Below are positions 23,007-30,858 of a stretch of DNA of 39,047 bases, in pieces; within the stretch, counting starts at the first letter, position 1, and each line of letters begins with the position of its first letter. The notes below the pieces were generated by a model. It saw nothing but the letters and a program-made list of their open reading frames with translations. It was not told where the DNA came from and made no database searches. Location of the stretch: the NCBI RefSeq assembly GCF_000818175.1, contig NZ_JTIY01000001.1, forward strand, positions 2,540,482 to 2,579,528, given 5' to 3'. Source of the stretch: Streptomyces sp. AcH 505 (GTDB lineage Bacteria > Actinomycetota > Actinomycetes > Streptomycetales > Streptomycetaceae). The position numbers and the translations under genes were made by a program.

Positions 23007-24863
23007 ATGGCACGTGCGGTCGGCATCGACCTGGGCACGACTAACTCCGTCGTCAGCGTTCTCGAAGGCGGCGAGCCCACCGTCATCACCAACGCCGAGG
23101 GCGCCAGGACCACGCCGTCCGTCGTCGCCTTCGCCAAGAACGGCGAGGTGCTCGTCGGCGAGGTCGCCAAGCGCCAGGCAGTCACGAACGTCGACAGGAC
23201 CATCCGGTCGGTCAAGCGCCACATGGGCACCGACTGGAAGATCAACCTCGACGGCAAGGACTTCAACCCGCAGCAGATCTCGGCATTCGTGCTGCAGAAG
23301 CTGAAGCGGGACGCGGAGTCGTACCTGGGGGAGAAGGTCACCGACGCGGTGATCACCGTCCCGGCGTACTTCAACGACTCCGAGCGCCAGGCGACGAAGG
23401 AGGCCGGTGAGATCGCGGGCCTGAACGTCCTGCGTATCGTCAACGAGCCGACGGCGGCCGCCCTGGCCTACGGCCTGGACAAGGACGACCAGACGATCCT
23501 GGTCTTCGACCTCGGTGGCGGCACCTTCGACGTGTCGCTGCTGGAGATCGGTGACGGCGTCGTCGAGGTGAAGGCCACCAACGGTGACAACCACCTCGGT
23601 GGTGACGACTGGGACCAGCGTGTCGTCGACTACCTGGTGAAGCAGTTCGCCAACGGACACGGCGTGGACCTGTCCAAGGACAAGATGGCTCTCCAGCGTC
23701 TCCGCGAGGCCGCGGAGAAGGCGAAGATCGAGCTGTCGTCCTCGACGGAGACCACGATCAACCTGCCGTACATCACGGCGTCCGCCGAGGGTCCCCTGCA
23801 CCTCGACGAGAAGGTCACCCGCTCGCAGTTCCAGCAGCTCACCTCCGACCTGCTGGACCGCTGCAAGACCCCGTTCCACAACGTCATCAAGGACGCCGGC
23901 ATCCAGCTGTCCGAGATCGACCACGTGGTCCTGGTCGGCGGTTCGACCCGTATGCCGGCCGTGGCCGAGCTCGTCAAGGAGCTGACCGGCGGCCGTGACG
24001 CCAACAAGGGCGTCAACCCGGACGAGGTCGTGGCCATCGGTGCCGCGCTCCAGGCCGGTGTGCTCAAGGGTGAGGTCAAGGACGTCCTGCTCCTCGACGT
24101 GACCCCGCTGTCCCTGGGTATCGAGACCAAGGGCGGCATCATGACCAAGCTCATCGAGCGCAACACCACGATCCCGACGAAGCGCTCCGAGATCTTCACG
24201 ACGGCCGAGGACAACCAGCCGTCGGTGCAGATCCAGGTCTACCAGGGCGAGCGCGAGATCGCGGCGTACAACAAGAAGCTCGGGATGTTCGAGCTGACCG
24301 GGCTGCCGCCGGCCCCGCGCGGCGTGCCGCAGATCGAGGTCACCTTCGACATCGACGCCAACGGCATCATGCACGTCGGCGCGAAGGACCTCGGCACCGG
24401 CAAGGAGCAGAAGATGACCGTCACCGGCGGCTCCTCGCTGCCGAAGGACGAGGTCGACCGGATGCGCCAGGAGGCGGAGCAGTACGCGGACGAGGACCAC
24501 AAGCGCCGCGAGTCCGCCGAGACGCGCAACCAGGCCGAGCAGCTCGTCTACCAGACGGAGAAGTTCCTCAAGGACAACGAGGACAAGGTCCCCGGTGACG
24601 TGAAGACCGAGGTCGAGGAGTCCATCGCCGAGCTGAAGGAAAAGCTCAAGGGCGAGGACACCGCCGAGATCCGTACGTCGACCGAGAAGGTCGCCGCCGT
24701 CTCGCAGAAGCTCGGCCAGGCCATGTACGCCAACGCGCAGGCGGACGGCGCCACGGAGGCCCCGGCCGACGGCGGCACCGAGCAGCAGGCCAAGCAGGAC
24801 GACGACGTGGTCGACGCCGAGATCGTCGACGACGAGCGTGACACGAAGGGTGGGGCGGCGTGA
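23007..24863 (+). CDS. dnaK: Hsp70 chaperone DnaK
   Basis: A 618-residue cytosolic chaperone that binds unfolded peptides in an ATP-driven cycle with DnaJ and GrpE. In Streptomyces it also acts as co-repressor with HspR. The N-terminal nucleotide domain begins [19 protein letters not shown] and includes [19 protein letters not shown] and [10 protein letters not shown]. The linker is [18 protein letters not shown], and the substrate domain and helical lid follow. The C-terminus is Asp/Glu-rich ([13 protein letters not shown]). GGAGGA (22995-23000) lies six bases before ATG 23007. The frame is open further upstream, but that part covers the HAIR operator and is not coding. The stop overlaps grpE by four bases. 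Confidence 0.98.
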   Translation: MARAVGIDLGTTNSVVSVLEGGEPTVITNAEGARTTPSVVAFAKNGEVLVGEVAKRQAVTNVDRTIRSVKRHMGTDWKINLDGKDFNPQQISAFVLQKLKRDAESYLGEKVTDAVITVPAYFNDSERQATKEAGEIAGLNVLRIVNEPTAAALAYGLDKDDQTILVFDLGGGTFDVSLLEIGDGVVEVKATNGDNHLGGDDWDQRVVDYLVKQFANGHGVDLSKDKMALQRLREAAEKAKIELSSSTETTINLPYITASAEGPLHLDEKVTRSQFQQLTSDLLDRCKTPFHNVIKDAGIQLSEIDHVVLVGGSTRMPAVAELVKELTGGRDANKGVNPDEVVAIGAALQAGVLKGEVKDVLLLDVTPLSLGIETKGGIMTKLIERNTTIPTKRSEIFTTAEDNQPSVQIQVYQGEREIAAYNKKLGMFELTGLPPAPRGVPQIEVTFDIDANGIMHVGAKDLGTGKEQKMTVTGGSSLPKDEVDRMRQEAEQYADEDHKRRESAETRNQAEQLVYQTEKFLKDNEDKVPGDVKTEVEESIAELKEKLKGEDTAEIRTSTEKVAAVSQKLGQAMYANAQADGATEAPADGGTEQQAKQDDDVVDAEIVDDERDTKGGAA

Positions 24864-25534
24864 CCGAGGAGACTCCGGGCTTCGACGAGAAGCCCGACGT
24901 CCCCTCCGGCGCCTCCTCGGATGACGCCACGCCGCACGCCGCCGAGCCGGACTCCGACAAGGAGCCGGGCCCGGCGGCCCCGGCCGGGGACGCAGCACAG
25001 CAGATCGCTCTGACAGCTCAGCTGGATCAGGCCCGGATGGCGCTCGGTGAGCGCACGGCGGACCTCCAGCGGCTCCAGGCGGAGTACCAGAACTACCGCC
25101 GTCGGGTGGAGCGGGACCGGATCCAGGTCAAGGAGATCGCCATCGCGAATCTGCTGACCGAACTCCTCCCCGTACTCGACGACATCGGCCGGGCACGTGA
25201 CCATGACGAGCTCGTCGGCGGCTTCAAGTCCGTCGGTGAGTCGCTGGAGAACGTGGCGGCCAAGCTCGGACTGCAGACGTTCGGCAAGGAGGGCGAGCCC
25301 TTCGACCCGACGATCCACGAGGCACTGATGCACTCGTATGCGCCGGATGTCACGGAGACGACGTGCGTCGCGATCCTGCAGCCTGGGTACCGGTTCGGCG
25401 AGCGGACCATCAGGCCCGCGCGGGTCGCGGTGGCGGAGCCCCAGCCGGGGGCGCAGGCCAAGGCGGCCGACGAGCAGGGCAACCCGGCCGGTGACGTCGA
25501 CAGCAAGGAGAGCGGTGGCCCGGACGAGGGCTGA
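24860..25534 (+). CDS. grpE: DnaK nucleotide exchange factor GrpE
   Basis: A 224-residue protein. An acidic disordered N-terminus precedes the long dimer coiled coil ([18 protein letters not shown]) and the C-terminal beta wing with [10 protein letters not shown] and [20 protein letters not shown], the standard GrpE signature. GrpE releases ADP from DnaK. The GTG start overlaps the dnaK stop (GTGA), giving translational coupling. A further acidic tail with [13 protein letters not shown] extends the C-terminus beyond the usual end, as in other Streptomyces. Confidence 0.97.
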   Translation: MTEETPGFDEKPDVPSGASSDDATPHAAEPDSDKEPGPAAPAGDAAQQIALTAQLDQARMALGERTADLQRLQAEYQNYRRRVERDRIQVKEIAIANLLTELLPVLDDIGRARDHDELVGGFKSVGESLENVAAKLGLQTFGKEGEPFDPTIHEALMHSYAPDVTETTCVAILQPGYRFGERTIRPARVAVAEPQPGAQAKAADEQGNPAGDVDSKESGGPDEG

Positions 25535-25579
25535 CGCGGTAGTGACAGCAGTGACAGGCGGAGAGGAGGGACGTCGGGA

Positions 25580-26770
25580 ATGAGCACGAAGGACTTCGTG
25601 GAGAAGGACTACTACAAGGTTCTCGGCGTCCCCAAGGACGCCACAGAGGCCGAGATCAAGAAGGCGTACCGGAAGCTCGCCCGCGAGTTCCACCCGGACG
25701 CCAACAAGGGCGACGCCAAGGCCGAGGACCGCTTCAAGGAGATCTCCGAGGCCAACGACGTACTGGGCGACGCGAAGCGCCGCAAGGAGTACGACGAGGC
25801 GCGCGCCCTGTTCGGCAACGGCGGCTTCCGGCCGGGCCCCGGCGCGGGCGGCGGTTCGTTCAACTTCGACCTGGGGGACCTCTTCGGAGGCGGCCCCCAG
25901 GGCGGTGGCGGACAGCAGCCCGGGGGCGCCGGCGGTTTCGGCGGCGGCCTCGGGGACGTGTTCGGCGGTCTGTTCAACAGGGGCGGCGCGGGCACGCGTA
26001 CGCAGCCGCGCCGCGGCCAGGACATCGAGTCCGAGGTGACGCTCAGCTTCACCGAGGCGGTCGACGGGTCCACGGTCCCGCTGCGGATGTCCAGCCAGGC
26101 GCCCTGCAAGGCGTGTTCGGGCACCGGCGACAAGAACGGCACACCCAGGGTCTGCCCGACGTGTGTCGGCACCGGCCAGGTCTCGCGCGGCACCGGCGGC
26201 GGCTTCTCGCTGACCGACCCGTGCGTGGACTGCAAGGGCCGCGGGCTCATCGCCCAGGACCCCTGCGAGGTCTGCAAGGGCAGCGGGCGCGCCAAGTCGT
26301 CGCGGTCCATCCAGGTACGCATCCCGGCGGGCGTCAGTGACGGGCAGCGGATCAGGCTGCGCGGCAAGGGCACTCCCGGCGAGCGGGGCGGCCCGGCCGG
26401 CGATCTGTACGTGGTCGTGCATGTGCACGCCCACCCGGTGTTCGGCCGCAAGGGCGACAACCTCACCGTCACCGTGCCCGTCACCTTCTCGGAGGCGGCG
26501 CTCGGCGGCGACGTGAAGGTGCCGACCCTGGGCGGTCCCGCCGTGACCCTGAAGCTCCCGGCCGGCACCCCCAACGGCCGGACCATGCGCGCCCGTGGCA
26601 AGGGCGCGGTACGTAAGGACGGCACGCGCGGCGACCTGCTGGTCACCGTCGAGGTGGTCGTCCCCAAGGATCTCGGGACGCAGGCACGCGACGCGCTCGA
26701 GGCCTATCGGAAGGCGACCGGAGACGAGGACCCGCGGGCGGAGTTGTTCCAGGCCGCGAAGGGAGCATGA
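25580..26770 (+). CDS. dnaJ: Hsp40 co-chaperone DnaJ
   Basis: A 396-residue type I DnaJ. The J domain (about residues 8-75) contains the HPD motif in FHPDANKGD, which triggers DnaK ATPase. A long Gly/Phe-rich region follows. Four CxxCxGxG zinc motifs lie at about residues 175-245 (CKACSGTG, CPTCVGTG, CVDCKGRG, CEVCKGSG). The C-terminal substrate domain ends in VTVEVVVPKDLG. GGAGAGGAGG lies upstream of ATG 25580. It is the third gene of the heat-shock operon, 45 bases after grpE and 4 before hspR. Confidence 0.97.
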   Translation: MSTKDFVEKDYYKVLGVPKDATEAEIKKAYRKLAREFHPDANKGDAKAEDRFKEISEANDVLGDAKRRKEYDEARALFGNGGFRPGPGAGGGSFNFDLGDLFGGGPQGGGGQQPGGAGGFGGGLGDVFGGLFNRGGAGTRTQPRRGQDIESEVTLSFTEAVDGSTVPLRMSSQAPCKACSGTGDKNGTPRVCPTCVGTGQVSRGTGGGFSLTDPCVDCKGRGLIAQDPCEVCKGSGRAKSSRSIQVRIPAGVSDGQRIRLRGKGTPGERGGPAGDLYVVVHVHAHPVFGRKGDNLTVTVPVTFSEAALGGDVKVPTLGGPAVTLKLPAGTPNGRTMRARGKGAVRKDGTRGDLLVTVEVVVPKDLGTQARDALEAYRKATGDEDPRAELFQAAKGA

Positions 26771-26774
26771 CGTC

Positions 26775-27245
26775 ATGGACAGGGACGGTCGGCGCAGCCG
26801 GCCCTCGGCGTTCACGAGGGCCTACGAACTGACCGAGGAGACGCCGGTGTACGTCATCTCGGTGGCGGCCCAGCTCTCCGGTCTGCACCCGCAGACACTC
26901 AGGCAGTACGACCGGCTCGGCCTGGTCTCCCCTGACCGCACGGCGGGCCGGGGCCGGCGTTACTCGGCCCGCGACATCGAGCTGCTCCGCCAGGTGCAGC
27001 AGCTGTCGCAGGACGAGGGCATCAACCTCGCCGGCATCAAGCGCATCATCGAGCTGGAGAACCAGGTCGCCGCGCTGCAGGCCAGGGTCGCCGAGCTGGC
27101 CGCCGCCGTGGACGGCGCCGCCGCCGCGATGCAACAGCGCGAGGCGCAGGTGCACGCCTCGTACCGCCGTGACCTTGTGCCGTACCAGGACGTCCAGTCG
27201 GCGTCGGCGCTGGTGGTGTGGCGCCCGAAGCGGCCCACCGACTGA
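26775..27245 (+). CDS. hspR: Heat-shock repressor HspR (MerR family)
   Basis: A 156-residue MerR-type regulator: YVISVAAQLSGLHPQTLRQY is the winged-helix recognition region, RLGLVSPDRTAGRGRRYSAR the wing, followed by the dimer coiled coil (LSQDEGINLAGIKRIIELEN). It represses dnaK and clpB through HAIR sites with DnaK as co-repressor, in the known Streptomyces model, so the operon is autoregulated. It starts four bases after the dnaJ stop. The C-terminal QSASALVVWRPKRPTD tail is typical of HspR. Confidence 0.96.
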   Translation: MDRDGRRSRPSAFTRAYELTEETPVYVISVAAQLSGLHPQTLRQYDRLGLVSPDRTAGRGRRYSARDIELLRQVQQLSQDEGINLAGIKRIIELENQVAALQARVAELAAAVDGAAAAMQQREAQVHASYRRDLVPYQDVQSASALVVWRPKRPTD

Positions 27246-27282
27246 GCCGCGCTTGCGGATACGCACCGAGCTGCTGGACCGG

Positions 27283-27305
27283 GCCCCGCCACCACCTGGC
27301 GGGGC
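27283..27305. terminator. Bidirectional terminator between hspR and a LuxR gene
   Basis: Perfect 9-bp arms GCCCCGCCA (27283-27291) and TGGCGGGGC (27297-27305) with a five-base loop separate the convergent hspR and LuxR genes. The hairpin directly abuts the LuxR stop codon. Confidence 0.75.
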
Positions 27306-28283
27306 TCAGTCCAGTTCGCGTTCCTCGCACGTCGCCCACCAGTGGGTGAGCTGGTAGACGGTACGGAAGCCCAACCGCCCGCGCAGGTCCGTCAGATGGG
27401 CGTTGACCGTACGGGCGCTGTAGCCCAGGGTCTTGGCGATCTGCTGCTGGTCGTGTCCCGCGCACAGCTCGCGCAGGATGGCGCGCTGGAGCTGCGTGCT
27501 GACCACGGGGGCGCCGGACGGCGCCGGGGTCAGCCACTCGTCGGCCCGTACCCACTGCTGCTCGAAGACATCGGCGAGGAAGGCGCAGACGGCCGGGTCG
27601 CGCACCTGCCAGGCGCCGTCGGCGGCCGGGCGGCCCTCCAGCCGGTCCACCAGGAAGGCCAGTCGGCGGTCGAAGATGATCATCAGTAGGAACGGGCTGG
27701 CCAGCGTGCGGAACTGGCCGCCCTTCGGCCGCATCGTCCTGACCCGCTCATGCACGGCGGGGTTGGTCTTGTTGCTCGCGCGGTAGAGCGTGCGGACCGA
27801 CACGCCGCGCTCCAGCAGCTCGGTGTCCCGGCCCTCGGCCAGAGCCAGGGAACGGCGCGTACGCGGCCCCGGCTGGGCGCAGAGCATTTCCTCCCGCGCG
27901 CTGTCGCAGGCGGCGGCTATGGACCGGTTGACGGCGTCCTTGCCCTCCACGAAGAGTGCGCCGGGCGAAGGAGCGGCACCCGGGCGGGCCGCGGCATGGC
28001 GTGCGCGCAAGTCGTCCACGGCGGTGTGCAGTTCGGCGACGAGTCCGACGGAGTGGGTCAGGGCGTCCCGGACGGATCCGCGCAGCCGCTGCTCCACGTC
28101 GTCCAGGTCGAGCACGCTGACGTGGCCGCTCGCCGGGTCCGTACGGGCGAGTCCGCGGCGGTGCAGGCTCGCCAGGCCCTCGGCGTCGGGCGGTACGTCC
28201 TCACCGGCCGCCAGGCGCGCGTACAACTCCCGTGCCGCGAGCGGCAGCAGGCTGTCTCGCGCGGGTTCGGCCTCTCGCGCCAT
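27306..28283 (-). CDS. LuxR-family regulator with a PLD/TrmB-like sensor region (paralog 1)
   Basis: A 325-residue one-component regulator without a phosphorylation domain. The central region (about residues 110-230; ALFVEGKDAVNRSIAAACDS, VSVRTLYRASNKT, ASPFLLMIIFDRRLAFLVD) resembles the phospholipase-D-like ligand region of TrmB/LuxR hybrids. The C-terminal helix-turn-helix is LCAGHDQQQIAKTLGYSART, then VNAHLTDLRGRLG. It is paralogous to the next minus-strand gene (VRTLY/MRTLY and shared layout). The ligand and targets are unknown. The 137 bases upstream carry no clear operator. Confidence 0.82.
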   Translation of the reverse strand: MAREAEPARDSLLPLAARELYARLAAGEDVPPDAEGLASLHRRGLARTDPASGHVSVLDLDDVEQRLRGSVRDALTHSVGLVAELHTAVDDLRARHAAARPGAAPSPGALFVEGKDAVNRSIAAACDSAREEMLCAQPGPRTRRSLALAEGRDTELLERGVSVRTLYRASNKTNPAVHERVRTMRPKGGQFRTLASPFLLMIIFDRRLAFLVDRLEGRPAADGAWQVRDPAVCAFLADVFEQQWVRADEWLTPAPSGAPVVSTQLQRAILRELCAGHDQQQIAKTLGYSARTVNAHLTDLRGRLGFRTVYQLTHWWATCEERELD

Positions 28284-28420
28284 CCGCCGTCGTCCCCACC
28301 TTCCAAAACCGGAACTTCTGACGTGCGAAGCGTCCGCCGTCTTGCCGTCGGGTCGCCGGTCGTGAAGCGTAGCTCCCCGTGAAACGGGTCAGCCCCCGGT
28401 GGCACCCGCCGGCACCGCCC

Positions 28421-29404
28421 TCAGTTCTTCTCGTCAAGGATCCCCGACTGCGCTATCAGGAAACCGAGTTGTGCGCGGCTGCCGCTGCCGAGCGAGGCCG
28501 CGAGCTTCGCGATGTGCGCACGGCAGGTGCGGACGTTCATGCCGAGCCGCCGGGCGATCGTCTCGTCGACCAGGCCCTCGATGAGCAGCTTGGCGATGGA
28601 CCGCTGGACGTCGGTGATGCCCTCGGGGTCGGGGGCGGAGGCGATGGGTTCGAGCAGTGGGGTGGCGCGCTGCCACAGGTGCTCGAAGACCTTGGTGAGA
28701 TACGACACCAGACCGGGGTGGCGCAGTTCGAGCGCGACCGTGTTGTCGTTGCGGGCCGGGATGAAGGCCACGGTGTCGTCGCAGATGATCAGCCGCTCCA
28801 CGAGCTGTTCGAGCGTGCGTATCTCCACCTTCGTACCGGCCATGTGCTCGACGTAGGCGAAGGTGGACTGGGTGTAGCGCACCGTGTGCTGGTACAGCGT
28901 GCGCATGCTGATGCCCCGGTCGACCAGCGGCTTCTGCCGCGCTATCGCCTGGCTGAGGACGTTCTCGCTGCGTCCGCCGCCCGGCTGGATGGTCAGCACT
29001 TCCGTCCTGCTCTCGGCGGCGGCCACATCGAGCGCGTTGTTGATGCGGTTGGACCCTTCGAGCACCGTGATGGCGTGGATGTTGGGCGGTGCCTGCGCGC
29101 TGAGGACGATGAACTGCTCGAAGGAGTCAGCGAGGTCGACGGTCTGCCGGCGGCGCTCCTGTATCTCCCGTTCGATGGGGTGCAGCCGCTGCGCCAGTGC
29201 GGTGGCGGGAGCGACCGGACGCAGCCAGTCGGGGTCGTCGGGATCCGGGTGCAACAGGGCGAAATCGATCAGGCAAGGGGCCGATTCGACCTCGTGCCTA
29301 CCGATACGTCCGGAGCGCAGAGCCTGGGTGTAGATCCGTGTCCCCTCGGCACACAGTTCCGTAAGAGCGTGCCGATGTGTCTCATTTGAGTAAGTCGTAC
29401 TCAA
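28421..29404 (-). CDS. LuxR-family regulator with a PLD/TrmB-like sensor region (paralog 2), divergent from the DMGW locus
   Basis: A 327-residue regulator of the same type as its neighbour. The N-terminal half is helical (ELCAEGTRIYTQALRSGRIG, ESAPCLIDFALLHPD), the middle is PLD-like (VLTIQPGGGRSENVLSQAIA, ISMRTLYQHTVRYT), and the C-terminal LuxR helix-turn-helix contains LVDETIARRLGMNVRTCRAH. The only suitable start is TTG 29404, with GGTGGAG unusually close (two bases). A HAIR-type palindrome covers the TTG and first codons, so HspR or another repressor could block initiation. It is transcribed away from the exported DMGW-repeat gene and is the prime candidate for its regulator. Confidence 0.82.
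   Translation of the reverse strand: MSTTYSNETHRHALTELCAEGTRIYTQALRSGRIGRHEVESAPCLIDFALLHPDPDDPDWLRPVAPATALAQRLHPIEREIQERRRQTVDLADSFEQFIVLSAQAPPNIHAITVLEGSNRINNALDVAAAESRTEVLTIQPGGGRSENVLSQAIARQKPLVDRGISMRTLYQHTVRYTQSTFAYVEHMAGTKVEIRTLEQLVERLIICDDTVAFIPARNDNTVALELRHPGLVSYLTKVFEHLWQRATPLLEPIASAPDPEGITDVQRSIAKLLIEGLVDETIARRLGMNVRTCRAHIAKLAASLGSGSRAQLGFLIAQSGILDEKN
29386..29404. promoter_or_regulatory. HAIR-type palindrome over the LuxR start
   Basis: TTGAGTA (29386-29392) and TACTCAA (29398-29404) are a perfect inverted repeat. In HAIR register this is TTGAGT-N7-ACTCAA, identical to the 12 core bases of the HspR consensus. It covers the TTG start codon of paralog 2 and lies 127 bases upstream of ATG 29532. 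It could also be a LuxR autoregulatory site. Confidence 0.55.
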
Positions 29405-29531
29405 TTCTCCACCCCTCAGGTTGCTGTACCTGCAGGAACATGATGCATCGCTCCTGTGGCGTTGGGGTCTACCAATGAGTCATTGTCGTGACGGACGGGG
29501 AGAGGAACTACTTAGTGAGGACGTAGCCGTT

Positions 29532-29843
29532 ATGGGCAGGAGATTGCTTCGTTCGGCGCTGGTCGTCGCCTTTGCCGCCCCGGTGGCACTGGGCGGACTG
29601 AGCGCGCTGGACATGGGCTGGGGCAGCGCTCCGGCCGGTGTCCGGGTCGCGGCGGAGCAGACGCACGTGTCCGGAACGGTCTCGACACTGGGCGTGGCGG
29701 ACATGGGATGGGGTCGCCGCGCTGTCGGCGCCGAGCCCGTGACGCCGCCGGACATGGGCTGGGACACCACCCCCGCCGATGTCGCGCCTGTCACCCCGCC
29801 CGACATGGGGTGGGACACCACCCCGGCAGACGTAGTCGCATGA
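29532..29843 (+). CDS. Exported small protein with four DMGW motifs
   Basis: A 103-residue protein I do not recognise. MGRRLLRSALVVAFAAPVAL GGLSA (residues 1-25) is a signal peptide; cleavage after LSA would leave LDMGWG at the mature N-terminus. DMGW occurs at 27-30, 57-60, 74-77 and 91-94. The last two lie in 17-residue tandem units (PVTPPDMGWDTTPADVA) that differ at nine synonymous sites but at none of the first 16 amino acids, so the peptide is under selection. ATG 29532 follows GAGGA by ten bases; ATG 29475 is an alternative that would extend the N-terminus. The TGA overlaps the next gene (ATGA). The family may be a multi-unit signal or RiPP-like precursor; no modifying enzyme is visible. 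Confidence 0.75.
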   Translation: MGRRLLRSALVVAFAAPVALGGLSALDMGWGSAPAGVRVAAEQTHVSGTVSTLGVADMGWGRRAVGAEPVTPPDMGWDTTPADVAPVTPPDMGWDTTPADVVA

Positions 29844-30160
29844 ACGTCCCGTCGGATGACCGGGTCCTCCGGCGCGAGATGGCTACCGCCTATCGCTCCG
29901 GATGGCACTTCATCGATCTCGTCACCGCGATCTCACACCGCGGCGAATCGGTGACGGTCACCCTCTTCGGCGAACCGATCGTCGTCGTACGCGAAGAGGA
30001 CGAAGAGGTACGTGCCTACCGCCTCCTGAGAAGGCCGCGGGGCGCGCCGCAACCGGTGCGGTGTGTCATCAGGTACGACATGATCTTCGTCAACCTCGAC
30101 CAGCGTGACCACCAGCTGGTCGAGCCACAAACCAACACGGCCACCCCCCGCAGTGCCTGA
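29840..30160 (+). CDS. Rieske-like stub protein without Fe-S ligands
   Basis: A 106-residue protein. RSGWHFIDLVTAISHRGESV and VTLFGEPIVVVREEDEEVRA follow the N-terminal strands of Rieske oxygenase domains. RRPRGAP sits where CPHRGAP should be, and VRCVIRYDMIFVNLD replaces the CxxH strand. The first Cys and both His ligands are absent, so no 2Fe-2S cluster can form by the usual scheme. It overlaps the DMGW gene by four bases and is surely co-translated. A binding or carrier role for the exported peptide is possible. Other family members may have the same stub; I cannot check. Confidence 0.65.
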   Translation: MNVPSDDRVLRREMATAYRSGWHFIDLVTAISHRGESVTVTLFGEPIVVVREEDEEVRAYRLLRRPRGAPQPVRCVIRYDMIFVNLDQRDHQLVEPQTNTATPRSA

Positions 30161-30247
30161 ACGATTCCCCCGTCGTTCAAGATCGTTCAGGCGCTTCCCC
30201 CACACAACGGCGCCATCGTGGACCTGAAACACGATGGCGCCGTTGTG
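30155..30247. terminator. Two strong hairpins after the DMGW operon
   Basis: The first has arms 30155-30165 and 30182-30192 (GCCTGAACGAT and its complement) and includes the TGA of the Rieske-like gene; a shorter alternative pairs 30158-30164 with 30173-30179. The second has perfect 18-bp arms, 30203-30220 and 30230-30247, around a nine-base loop. It separates this operon from the convergent PPOX gene and likely terminates both. Confidence 0.8.
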
Positions 30248-30305
30248 CTGTCCGCGTTCAGGGCCCGGTCCGGCGCGCGGCCCGGCTCCCGCTCGGTGGC
30301 CGGTT

Positions 30306-30740
30306 TCAGCCGCGGCCCAGCGTCCGGTCGACGGCGATCTCGATGACCACCCGGTCCGGGTTGGGCGAGGGCGTGCGCCCGTAGCGGGCCGCGTAACGGC
30401 CCTCCGCCTCGGCGACGGCCTCGGCCTCCGCGCGTACCGTCGCGCGCCCCTCAAGCGTCGACCAGCGGCGTCCCTCGGCCTGGCACACGGCGACCCGCGC
30501 GCCGCCGGCCGCCGACTGGGCCGCCAGTACGTTGCGGACCTTCTTGCTGTGCTTGTTCGCGATGACGCGCGCGATCCCCGTCCCGTGGTCGTACGTGACG
30601 CCCACCGGGACCAGGTGCGGGGTGCCGTCGGGGCGGGCGGTCGTCAGGGTGCAGACATGGCGCTCGCGCCAGAAGGCGAGGAACTCCGGGCTGTGTTCGC
30701 GGCGCTGCTCGCGGCTGGGTTCGCGCTGGTCGTCGGACAT
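30306..30740 (-). CDS. PPOX-class (FMN/F420-binding split-barrel) protein
   Basis: A 144-residue protein. [20 protein letters not shown] near residues 29-48 is the classic split-barrel strand pair of the pyridoxamine-phosphate-oxidase superfamily, followed by [11 protein letters not shown] and the LEGRATV strand. Members bind FMN or F420 and act on varied substrates, so the activity here is unknown. ATG 30740 is divergent from clpB; the 118 bases between hold the HAIR site, which may also affect this gene. Confidence 0.85.
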   Translation of the reverse strand: MSDDQREPSREQRREHSPEFLAFWRERHVCTLTTARPDGTPHLVPVGVTYDHGTGIARVIANKHSKKVRNVLAAQSAAGGARVAVCQAEGRRWSTLEGRATVRAEAEAVAEAEGRYAARYGRTPSPNPDRVVIEIAVDRTLGRG

Positions 30741-30777
30741 GCGGCAAATCGTAGGCGGGGAAGGCCGCCGTTTCAGG

Positions 30778-30798
30778 CTTGAGTGGAATAGACTCAAC
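30778..30798. promoter_or_regulatory. HAIR operator upstream of clpB
   Basis: CTTGAGT (30778-30784) and ACTCAAC (30792-30798) with a seven-base spacer match the HAIR consensus at 13 of 14 positions. HspR binding here is established for Streptomyces clpB promoters. TAGACT at 30789-30794 inside the site may be the -10. Confidence 0.92.
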
Positions 30799-30858
30799 TT
30801 TGCGCACGCTGACACTGTCAGACCCAGTGGAGATCCGCGCAAGGAGGAGAGAGCGCAC

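Noticed and set aside
22989..24998. Very long minus-strand frame opposite dnaK
   Set aside because: It is a mirror frame caused by high GC and codon bias; dnaK on the plus strand is unmistakable and the antisense protein has no domain signals.
29840..30160. Functional Rieske ferredoxin
   Set aside because: Cys and His cluster ligands are missing at the expected positions.
27306..30160. Complete antibiotic or RiPP biosynthetic cluster
   Set aside because: No modification enzyme, transporter or protease lies beside the repeat peptide within the window.
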